The notes under the pieces were generated by a model. The model was not told where the DNA came from. It saw nothing but the letters and a program-made list of their open reading frames with translations, and ran no database searches. Position numbers and translations under genes: made by a program. From Protea cynaroides (lineage: Eukaryota > Streptophyta > Magnoliopsida > Proteales > Proteaceae), in the NCBI GenBank assembly GCA_028583415.1, contig CM053272.1:76177439-76241438 (forward strand): a stretch of 64,000 bases of DNA. Direction: 5' to 3'. Positions 23,216 to 33,245 of the stretch are shown here, piece after piece. Position 1 is the first letter of the stretch. Each line of letters begins with the position of its first letter.

Positions 23216-24574
23216 TCAAGAAGCTGGAGGCGAAGGAGGAGGCGGGGCCTCACGATTTCGGTCATAGTCCTCAGCATAGACTCTAGTCAACCAGGCTATC
23301 TGAGTCTGGGTCATCTGTAGACTAGCAGTGAGATCGGCTACCCTCCGATCAGTCGCACGCTGTACCTCTATAAGCTCTCCCATCCGTGTGTCTGATATGC
23401 GCTGGGCGACTAACAGCTCATCCACTCTCACACGCTGAGCATCTAGAAACTCCTCCAACCTCAGATCAGATCTGCGCTGAGCCTCCCTGATCTCCTGCAG
23501 CATCTCCATCATGTCAGAAGGTGGGAGTGAAGGACCAGCCGCATGCGAAGGACCAGCCTCAGGTGTAGGAGCTGCCGCAGAAGAAGTGCCAACTCCAGCC
23601 GCATGTGTAGGGGAAGGCGGTGGAATCGAGTCGACATCCATATACATATGGTCGTCATAGTCGACAGGATCCACACGCGCTCTAGCAACGGTAGCAGCAG
23701 CCTCAGCATCAGCCATCTCGATACTAGTGTGAGTGCGCACCATCGCATTCCTCTCCTCATCACTAACCTGGGCATCCCGTATACCCATCTTGCAGATAGC
23801 CTCCCAATCTAGAGGCGACGAGAAGGTCTTCTCCTGGATCTTCTCATCTACCATGTCAACCCCTAGACGGGTCAGTAGCACTGTAATCATGCGTCCATAG
23901 GGTAGATTACCCCTATGACCAGACAATGTAGCACTAATCATGGTCCGCATGATGATGTAAGGAAGGCAAACCGGCTGTCTGGTGTAGATGCTATATATCA
24001 AAAACTGGGTCAGCTGAGAAACCCTCTCATAGTGCCCACTCTGCGGGATCAGATTATACTGGATAATCTTGCAGAAGACCCGTGGAGCTGGACGCAGATA
24101 ACAAGCTCTCATCTGCCAACGATCAGGTCGTAACAGCTGGTTGTCGATCTCTGCCCTCATCTCCATAGAAACAAATTATGGCTCTCCAGGTGCACAGTAC
24201 ACCATGGGGCCATCATAAGGAATGCCCAGTAGATCAGCCAGTTGCCGATAGTCAAATGAAATGTGCATCCCTTTAACGTAACTGGTGATGCGCAACTCCT
24301 CACCATGCTCAACGTCATTGTAATTCCCCACCACCTGGAGATTACAATAGAACTGGCGCACCAAATCCGGACATGTGCACGCGTCGTAGGTGATGACAGG
24401 GAGCCACCCCATATCACCAAATGCCCTCTCCACGTTGAACAAGGCTAGCTCAGCCAAGTTCATCATACGACCACCTTCCACTTTCTTACGGACATAGTCG
24501 GCATACTGTGCCTCGACTTCATTAGAACGGAAGCGAAGTGGATCACGCACTCTGGGTATCTTGGTACGAGCCAT
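23216..24574 (-). pseudogene. TK3 antisense gene, 452 codons, one nonsense codon
   Basis: Lies between PBS and gag, opposite to gag-pol. ATG at 24574. The N-terminal half has GDMGWLPVITYDAC, VRQFYCNLQVV, LADLLGIPYDG, then FCKIIQYNLIPQSGHYERVSQLTQ and LPYGRMITVLLTRLGVD, an order that recalls the plant 'putative transposon protein' domain family (from memory). The C-terminal part has an acidic MYMDVDSIPPPSP motif and about four 13-15 residue repeats of the type RMGELIEVQR, likely coiled coil. The only defect is TAA at 24176 (Gln expected). The length equals the TK5 copy exactly. The role is unknown; DNA binding or a trans-acting control role is speculation. Confidence 0.75.
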
Positions 24575-24579
24575 GGTAT

Positions 24580-25021
24580 CTGCAAAATAAGAAAGAGAAG
24601 GAAAACAAGGAGTTAATAGGATAAAAATCCAAAATTTGATTTAATAACGATGTAAGTTGACCATAAAGCCCCATTTCTCACCATACAAGTGGGCATGAGA
24701 ACTTACGTAGGTTTAAACATACCCTACAACCCACATGCAGTAGGAAATTTTAACTGACGATGTCCAATTTGAAGGAATTCAAGAAAAATCAAAAATGTCG
24801 ACAAATTAGGGCAAAAAGGGAAGAATTCAAGTTTCTCGATAACCAACCGATGAAACTCAGAATTTTTTTAGGGCTTTCGTTCCTCGAGACACCAATAACA
24901 AAAGCCCCCAATAAAAATCGAATTTTTATAGTTGGAAAAAGTTTAATTTGAAAAATACAAGTTAAATGGGCAAAAACCTAGAAATGGAAACCTAAAAACA
25001 GGTAAAAATGAGAGGACATAC
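24580..25021 (-). other. TK3 antisense-gene 5'-UTR intron, 442 nt
   Basis: Minus-strand donor TACAG/GTATGTCC and acceptor TATTTTGCAG, five bases before the ATG. Confidence 0.65.
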
Positions 25022-25175
25022 CTGTATGGATGACGTGGACGTCGAAACCCGGAGTCAAACCGATCAAAAATAGTGGAGTATCACTGTAGCAACTCAGAGA
25101 GGAGAGACGAGTCGAAACGGGAGGGAAATAATAAGAAATGACCCAAAATCAGATCTTAAAAATCTGATTTTTAGT

Positions 25176-25394
25176 CTGAGGGTCGGACAATTCGACTAGA
25201 ACAATCGACCCTCGAATCGACCCTCCCATCGACCCTCGGCTCTCGGGAATCTGATAGAAAACTAAGGGTCAGAACTGAGGGTCGGATACCCATCGACCCT
25301 CGTATCGACCCTCAGCTCTCGGGATGAACAGGTCATTCCCAGGGTCGGATACCAAGGGTCGAACATACCATCGACCCTCACCATCGACCCTGCA
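25176..25394. repeat. TK3 leader GGTCG motif array
   Basis: About fourteen AGGGTCGG/TCGACCCT words in both orientations, the same flavour as the TK3 LTR clusters. It sits upstream of the first exon of the antisense gene. Confidence 0.75.
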
Positions 25395-25531
25395 TAGAAA
25401 AGGCAGTATTTTTTTTATAAAATGAGCTAGAATTGGAATTGATTATCGGTTAGCGTGCCTACATGAAATATAAATGACTTCTCACCTATTTTGGATTAAT
25501 TTTCAGGCACCACCAATCACAGAAAGGAATT

Positions 25532-26774
25532 ATGTCTGGACGTAGAGTAACCCGACAGACCCGGAATGCAGTTCCACCACCACCACCCGTGGAGGAGACT
25601 AGTCAGGAAAATAATTATGCATCGGGTAATCCAGAACAGGCTAACCCTACAAATTTGCCACCTCCACCACCAGAGCTAACAACCGTGGTGATGAATCTCG
25701 CTCAGCAGCTGTAGCAGATGCAACACGCACAGGCTCAGATGCAAGTTGCCATGGGCATTATGTTTCAAGCCACTCAGGCTGCACCCATGCACACAGGACA
25801 AGCCAGTGCAGCACCGGTGGGTAACCACCCAGCTCCTCAGACACCTCAACAACCTGCTGCATAGATTCCAATGCAGATTTCGGAAGCAGCTCAGGGTAAT
25901 TACCAGTATCCACCCCATATGTTTGGGGCAAACCCCCAAAATCAGATGGATCACTCTCGACTAGTGGAGAGATTCTTGAAGATGAAACCCAAGGAATTCA
26001 ACGGCAAATCGTCTGATCCGTTGTGGCCAGCACACTGGATAGACGAGATGGAGAGAAATTTCCTCATGATGACTATCACAGAGGAAGAGAAAGTATTATG
26101 TGTCACCTTTATGCTCAAGGGCGACGCACATCATTGGTGGAAATCCACGAAGGCATATCTACTGACCAAGCATGCCCTACTAACTTGGGCTATATATAAA
26201 GAAGCCTTCTTTGAGAAATATTTTCCACGGAGCTTCAGAGATTCTATGGAAACAGAGTTCCTGAGTTTATATCAGGGATAGATGTCTGTGGACGCATATC
26301 AACAGCGCTACGAAGAGCTATTTTTCTTTGCACCAATTAGCATGCAAGAAGAAGACACCAAAACCCGTAGGTTCGTCACGGGACTGAGAGGAAACATCGG
26401 AGAACATGTTCTGGGCTTAGAAAAGAAAATTTATAATGAAGCTGTCCAGATTGCTCGAGTTATTGAATCGAGCCAGAAGGAGAGTTACTTCACTCAGAAC
26501 AGAGGCATCAAAAAGCCAGCCGAAAATTCTTACAACGGAGGCAATAACAGGACATATAAGCCTTTCCGTCCTCAGAATTTTACTGCTGCAACCAAGACTA
26601 CATCAGCAGCTCAACCTCAGCCAAAGACAAATTCTGAAGGCCCGAAGTGTTTTAACTGCAACCAACCGGGGCATATGGCAAGGGAGTGCCCTAAGCCCAA
26701 GAAGCAATTCCATCAGGAACGGGTATATGCTATTATGTCCGAGGATGCGGCCACATCACCCGATGTGGTCACAG
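25532..26774 (+). pseudogene. gag: TK3 gag, three nonsense codons, no frameshift
   Basis: Start ATG at 25532 follows the acceptor-like site at 25506. Order: Pro-rich N terminus, Gln-rich stretch, Retrotrans_gag domain (EFNGKSSDPLWPAHWIDEME; MLKGDAHHWWKS; EAFFEKYFPRSFRDSME), then an intact CCHC knuckle CFNCNQPGHMAREC. Stops TAG at 25712, 25862 and 26279 all replace Gln (CAG). Read without splicing, gag ends at TAA 26792-26794 within the mini-intron. With splicing it runs on into protease. Confidence 0.9.
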
Positions 26775-26844
26775 GTATGATTGAAACTTTTTAAAGTTGT
26801 AATTACATTGTATGAGCATGTAGACTAAGTAAAATAAGTCACAG
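26775..26844 (+). other. TK3 gag/protease mini-intron, 70 nt
   Basis: Donor ACAG/GTATGA, acceptor GTCACAG, AT-rich, with a branch-point-like GACTAAG about 20 nt before the acceptor. The unspliced gag frame hits TAA at 26792. Removing the interval joins the gag Gly codon to the protease frame. Confidence 0.75.
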
Positions 26845-29800
26845 GTATCGTACCTATAAATGGCGCACCCGCCAGAGTACTCTTTGATTCAGGAGCTACT
26901 CATTCATTTATATCTGTGTCATTCGGAAAGAAGATAAACTTAACCATCAAAACATTAGACTACAAATTACTTGTACGATCACCGATGGGGTTAGAAGTGG
27001 AATTAGAGAATGGTTATGGACCATGTCCAGTTCTCATTGGAGAGAAGACCTTAGATGCAACCTTGATACAACTTGAAATGGCAGACTTTGATGTCATCTT
27101 GGGAATGGACTGGTTAGCTCGACATTCTGCAAACCTGTTATGCGCCGAAAAGAAGCTAACGTTCAAAGACAAAGAAGGAGAAGAATTCAGTTTCTCGGGA
27201 ACCAAACTTCCCCGGAGACGTAAGCTCATACTTTCAGCACTAGAGGCTAAGAAGTGCCTTGAGAAGGGGGCAGTCGGGTATCTAGTGTCAGTGGTCGACC
27301 TAACCAAGGAAGCACCATAAATGGAAGATATTGAAGTCGTGCGGGACTATCCCGACGTATTTTCGGAGGAACTACCAGGATTACCACCCGACCGAGCCAC
27401 AGAGTTTGTGATAGACCTTGTACCTGGAGCCGCACCAGTATCAAAAGCACCTTACAGAATGGCTCCTACTGAACTGAAGGAACTGAAAGTGCAACTACAG
27501 GAACTGCTGGACAAGGGTTATACTCGACCCAGTATATCACCATGGGGGGCACCGGTGTTGTTCTTAAAGAAGAAGGATGGTAGCGTTCGATTATGCATCG
27601 ACTATCGGGAGTTGAATAAACTGACAATCAAGAATCGATATCTATTACCTCGGATTGATGACTTGTTCGATCAGTTACAAGGAGCAAAAGTATTTTCTAA
27701 GATCGACCTTCGATCAGGCTATCATCAGCTGAAGATTAAAGAAGGTGATATTCCGAAGACAACATTCAGGACCAGATATGGACATTATGAATTTTTGGTA
27801 ATGTCTTTCGGATTAACTAATGCACCGGCAACGTTCATGGAACTTATAAACCGAGTTTTCCACGATATGTTGGATACGTCGGTTATAGTATTTATTGATG
27901 ATATATTGGTATACTCCAAGGATGAGGAAACCCATATCAAGAACCTAAACGCTGCCCTACAGCATTTAAGGAAAGAGAAGTTATATGCCAAATTTTCAAA
28001 ATGTGAGTTTTGGCTAAGTGAAGTCGCCTTCCTAGGCCATGTAGTATCCACTGAAGGAATCAAAGTGGACCCTAGCAAGATCGAGGCTATTGTGAAGTGG
28101 GAAGCACCAAAGAGCATTTCAGAAATTAAAAGTTTTCTGGGTCTAGCTGGTTATTATCGGAGATTCGTAGAAGGCTATTCCCGAATTTCCGTACCTCTCA
28201 CCAGTTTGACTAAGAAAGGTGAAAAGTTTGTGTGGACGGATAAATGTGAGAAGAGCTTCCAGACATTGAAGTCCAGATTGATATCCGCCCCGATTCTGAC
28301 TATTCCCGTTCTAAGACAGACCTTTACTTTATACATTGATGCGTCGGGACTGGGATTGGGATGTGTGTTTATGCAAGGAGAGCAAGTGATTGCTTATGCT
28401 TCAAGACAGCTAAAGGTATGTGAGAAGAATTATCCCACTCACGATCTGGAGCTAGCGGCAGTAGTACATGCGGTCAAGATATGGAGACATTACCTATATG
28501 GGGAGAAATTCCAGATTAAGTCGGACCATAAAAGTCTTACTTATTTATTTAATCAGAAGGAGTTGAATATGAGACAAAGAAGATGGCTGGAACTATTGAA
28601 AGACTATGATTGTGATATCCAGTATCATGCGGGAAAAACGAACGTAGTAGCGGATGCATTAAGCAGAAAGACAATGATAAAATCATAAGGAGAAGTTAGC
28701 ACGACTGCAGCAATGTGTACCACCGGAAGGGTATTCAATCACGGCAACGAGCAGTATGTGATAGGTACAACGGATGGATCAGCCAACCAAGGGTTTATTC
28801 ATCGGTTTTTGAATATGTTCGCGGCATTGAAGATTATACCGGATATAGTGGATGAAGTGAAGACAACTATCAAAGCAGATCCTTATCTGAGAACAGTACA
28901 AGAAGATATTGAGAAAGGTAGGACCAACCCTGAGTTCACCTTGGATGACGAGAAGGTACTGAAATACAAAGGAAGAATATGTGTACCTGAAACAGAAAGT
29001 GCAGACATTAGACACCGACTGATGAAGGAAGCCCACACCACCATCTATTCGATACATCCTGGAAGTACAAAAATGTATCATGATCTAAAGAAACTATATT
29101 GGTGGAGGGTAATGAAAGCAGATGTAGCCAAGTTCGTGTCTCAATGCCTAAATTGTCAGAAGGTAAAGGCTGAACGACAAAGACCGGCAGGACTGCATCA
29201 CTATGGACTTCGTCATAGGGCTACCATTGACTCCTCGTGTAGTTGACGCAGTTTGGGTGATTGTGGACCGTCTGACTAAAACAACTCGCTTCATACCTAT
29301 ACGACCTCAGTATACACTAGAAAGGTTAGCAAAGCTGTATGTGGATAATATTGTTTGGTTACATGGTGTTCCAGAAAGCATTGTGTCTGATAGAGATCCA
29401 CGATTTACTTCTAAGTTTTGGGAGGGATTGCAAAAGGCTATGGGTACAACGCTGAAGTTCAGTACCGCATTCCACCCACACACAGACGGACAGTCAGAGC
29501 GTACAATTCAGATTCTAGAAGATATGCTACGAGCATGTGTAATTGATTTCAAAGGATCATGGGATGAAAAGTTACCATTGATCGAGTTCGCGTATAACAA
29601 TAGCTATCAGGCTACTATACAGATGTCACCTTATGAAGCACTGTATGGCAGGAAGTGTCTAACTCCCTTGTTTTGGAATGAAGTTGGAGAACGTAGTATT
29701 GTTGGACCGGAATTTGTTGAAGAGACTTGCCGAGTGGTCGACATCATCAAGGGAAGAGTGAGAACAGCTCAGAACCGTCAAAAGCAATATGCAGATACTC

Positions 29801-30297
29801 GACGCAGAGATCTAGAGTTCGCTGTAGGTGATAAATTATTTTTGAAGGTATCGCCTATGCGAGGATTGAAGAGGTTCGGACAGAAAGGAAAACTAACTCC
29901 AAGATATGTCGGACCATATGAAATTCTATCTAAGCGTGGAAAAGTGGCTTATCAATTAGCACTACCACCATCTATGTCAAGTGTGCATGACGTATTTCAC
30001 ATTTCCCTATTGAAGAAGTATGTTAAAGACCCAACGCATGTTTTGACAATGGATTTGCTAGAATTGACTGATGATTTGTCATTCGAAATAACACCAACAG
30101 AAATCACTAGTTGAAAGGTTCAACATCTACGCAACAGAGATATCTACTATGTTAAGGTCACATGGAAAAGTAGAGACATGGAAGAGATTACATGGGAAGA
30201 AGAGAATGCTATGCGAAAGCAATACCCTCACTTATTTGATTCAGAAGGTACGTACAATTTCGAGGACGGAATTTTTATAAGTTGGGGGGAGTTGTAA
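26845..30297 (+). pseudogene. pol: TK3 pol: protease, RT, RNase H, integrase, chromodomain
   Basis: Protease LFDSGATHSFI (26875-26910), reverse transcriptase with FIDD at 27891-27902, RNase H with DLELA, SDHKSL and VADALSR (about 28330-28665), integrase zinc site QCLNCQK (about 29145), core with GQSERT (catalytic Glu kept), and a chromodomain-like end (30116-30235). Sequence blocks resemble Tekay/Del chromoviruses. Stops: TAA 27318 and TAA 28686 (Gln expected), TGA 30112 (Arg expected). A 38-nt deletion at 29190-29195 shifts the frame in integrase and removes its first catalytic-Asp segment's lead-in. The TAA stop (30295-30297) lies in the LTR. Confidence 0.92.
30284..30292 (+). promoter_or_regulatory. 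TK3 polypurine tract
   Basis: GGGGGGAG next to the 3' LTR. It also encodes the last residues of pol. Confidence 0.85.
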
Positions 30298-32588
30298 GAC
30301 CCGTGTCGATCTAACCCGATCTTACCATCTTGAACCAGGTTTACCCGTCATGGTCGAGCCAAAATGGACCAAGGGCGTGAAGGAGATCGAGATCCCAGGT
30401 ATCAAATCGACCCAACAAAAACTTAAAATAAGGGAAGGGTCGCATACCCAGCTAAGCAGGGTCGGACCTCCCAAAACAGAAAGTCGGACCCTCAGTTTTG
30501 AATGGAGGGTTGGACAGCTTAGAACCCCAGGGCCGATGGGATCATCGACCCTCGGTTACCGTAGGAAATAGAATTAGGAAATTTCTAAATTTTCGATTGG
30601 GATTCTTTCCTAATCTCAAAGGGACTTATTTTAGGATGTTCCTACTTTATTTAAAGGACGTTCCAAAGCCACTTTCCCTCCTTTCACAACCCTAATTGAA
30701 TTGAGAGAAAGAGAAGAGAAGGAACAGAAGAAGAAGAGGAACAAGGAAGAGAATTCAGCCAAAAGAGAAGAGTTGCAGAGAAGGATTTTTCTTCTCAGGT
30801 ATGGATACTAATTCCATGAGTTTCTACAGACCTTAGGTTAGTTATTGGTGAGAGTGTGATCTTAGAGATACCCAAACCATCAATCTATGGTTAGGTTTTC
30901 ATGGAAAACCATAGAAGAATGCATGAAAGCTATGTAGGTGGATGATTCATGGTGTAGACCATGGAATGAATGTTGAATGGAATCTAGAAGCAAGCCATAG
31001 GACCCAAACACGAAGAATGGATTAAAAAGAGAGAATTGGACCAAAGTGCACAGAGGGTCGCACCGAGGGTCGATGACCATCCGACCCTAGGTGATTCTTA
31101 CCATCGACCCTCAGTGTTCGGGAAGTTCAGAGTTAAGGGAGGGTCGCACCTTGGGTCGATCAGGACTCCGACCCTACCTCCGACCCTCAGTTAACAGAGT
31201 GGTTTTTAAATCTGGAATTAATTCTAATTAAATTATATCGACTTTGTTAGGTCTTCTAGCAATATAATAACATTGTAAAGGTGATTTTAAAGCTTGGAAA
31301 AGTATCTATTAGCAAGCTAAGGTGAGGAACCAGAACTCCAAACTAATTGGTTAATAACAAAACTGTTTTCTATTTTCTTGAGTCCTATGCCATGCTTGAT
31401 TCTATGCGAAGATGTTTGTAATGTGCATACAACATGTCATCCAATATTTCTATTATTTGTTCATGCATATTTATTTTATAGTTATAACATCATGATGATG
31501 ATGATGATGATAGGAATAGGCATGTGATTGTATGTGTGTGGTTAGTGTACTTGATGCGAACGAGTATCAGGGGAGGTGTGATGAGAACGTCAATAAACGT
31601 TAACTTTTGGCGGGTCTCAGCACTTTAGTTCTATCTCTAACTCAAGTCTTGTGCTTTAGCATCGTCGTATCGCCATTACTTTAGCAGAACTATTATGTCG
31701 TATAGTATCAGGGGAGGTGGTCTCGGTCCTTGTAGTCTCTTACTCTACCGGGGGGCCTTAGCTCTATCTCTATGGATACTCTGAGGGATGCTGGGGTGAG
31801 GCCTTAGATACTCTTTTGGAATTAGGATTGGTTAGTTGCGAGCCCAGTTTGCAGCCCTCGCCAACAAGGGCATACGTGTTGGTATGGCAATATATAGCAA
31901 TAAACGTTAACCTTTGTTATAAAATGTTCATGGTTGGGTGCATGTGAGTCGACGATAAACGTGATCTTCGGGTGACGTCACACACTTGTGTATAGAGGCG
32001 GGGTCAATAAACGTGACCTTTGACTACCTAAACCTTTCTATTGCATACTGCAAACTTTAAACCGGACCAAAGATATAAATTGATTGCAAGCATATGTACT
32101 GTTGCATTGTTTTGGCTACTCACTGAGCCGTGATGTGTGCTCACCCCTCGACGTCGAATATTTTTAGTTGATGATGCAGGTTATACTGTTGAAGATTACA
32201 TGAATGCGTCTGTGTACGGGAACGTGGCAGCAATGAAAGCTGGTGCTGAAGTGGATACACACGACTCCTCTTGCGAGTGCAACTCGTGTGTATTTGATTA
32301 GATATTTTATAGGTTTCTTTATTTGGATTTATTAAGACATGTATTTGGTATTTAAATATTTATGTCTCAGTTGAAACAGAATAAATTGTTATTTAAATTT
32401 TAATATCACATAGATTCTCAGTTCATTTATTTATAAGATTTCCGCTATTGTGTATTTACTCTGATTATGATTACGGATGTGTGGAAGTTTGATAACGCGG
32501 GAATAGCCTACTCGAGATCCTGGTTGAACCGTTGGTTTATTAGTGGTTCATCACACCATTCTGAATAGTGCGCAATTGGGGTGTGACA
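30293..32588 (+). repeat. TK3 3' LTR, 2,296 bp
   Basis: TGTAAGACCC to GGTGTGACA, matching the 5' LTR throughout, including a TATA-like TTTATTTAAAGG near 30645 and the CAG/GTATGG donor. The small sense frame carries the same one-base loss as the 5' LTR, so it predates insertion. Confidence 0.95.
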
Positions 32589-32958
32589 TTCATATTCTCC
32601 ATCTGATGACATGATGAGGATATTGCACGAGATACGAGAGGCTCAGTGTATATCTGACCTAAGGATGGGAGAGCTTTTAGAGCCTCAGCGCTCGTTCGAT
32701 CAGTAGATGGGAGAGCTTCTGGTTGCTCAACGCATGTCGGATCAGTAGGTGGGAGGGCTTCTAGCTGCTCAGCACGTATTGGATCAGTAGATGGGAGAGC
32801 TGAGGGATGCTCGACATGTGACTGACCAGTGGGTGGCTGATCTCACAGCTAGTCTCCAGATGACCTAGACTTAGATAGCTTGGTTGACTAAAGTCTACGC
32901 TGAGGACTATGATAGAGACCGTGAGGCACCACCTCCCCCATCACCTCCAACTTCTTGA
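32589..32958 (+). pseudogene. TK2 antisense gene, C-terminal part
   Basis: Continues in frame from 20648 once TK3 and one target duplication are removed. It holds SPSDDMMRILHEIREAQ followed by repeats of RMGELLEPQR type and the conserved end IAWLTKVYAEDYDRDRE, then Pro-rich residues and TGA at 32956. Several TAG codons stand where CAG is expected. Confidence 0.8.
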
Positions 32959-33230
32959 TGTACTTCTTTTATTTTTCTTTTTGTACTTCAGAGTAATTGT
33001 CCGGACTGTGGACTATACTCTGCTTTAATCATATATATATAAAATGTGTTCTTCCTTTTGGTTGTATACAAATTTGTTTCTTATTTAATAGATGCATTAT
33101 TCTCTTTCAGTTTAGTCTCATCCAATACAGATGCTTATGGTGTGTTATTATTACATCTTTTAAATTTTTATCCTATCTCAGTTCACGACCTTTTGTGGAA
33201 GTATATGGTTTCACAGATAAAGCCTGAGAT
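32959..33230. other. TK2 segment between antisense gene and PBS
   Basis: AT-rich. Contains the conserved words 'gtaattgtccgga' and 'tagatgcattattctcttt' seen in all copies. Probably the antisense-gene 3' UTR; no coding gene seen. Confidence 0.5.
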
Positions 33231-33242
33231 GCTCTGATACCA
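33231..33242 (-). promoter_or_regulatory. TK2 primer binding site
   Basis: TGGTATCAGAGC on the minus strand, three bases from the 5' LTR. Confidence 0.93.
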
Positions 33243-33245
33243 AGT

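Larger units (their letters stand above)
21153..25506 (+). other. TK3 putative leader intron, 4,354 nt
   Basis: Donor CTCAG/GTATGG inside the LTR and acceptor TTTTCAG/GC 25 nt before the gag ATG, both conserved in other copies. It would remove the rest of the LTR, the PBS and the entire antisense gene from gag-pol mRNA. Inferred from splice-site context and conservation only. Confidence 0.45.
20649..32588 (+). mobile_element. TK3: gypsy element nested in TK2 antisense gene
   Basis: Plus-strand element. Target duplications are TTTAT (20644-20648) and TTCAT (32589-32593), one mismatch. Removing it restores the reading frame of the TK2 antisense gene. Both LTRs, PBS, antisense gene, gag, mini-intron, pol and PPT are present. 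About 20 differences were seen by eye between the first 300 bases of its two LTRs. Confidence 0.95.

Noticed and set aside
26775..26844. Programmed ribosomal frameshift between gag and protease
   Set aside because: The offset between the two frames differs among copies (interval lengths 68-71), and stop codons lie in the interval, so one fixed shift would not work for all.
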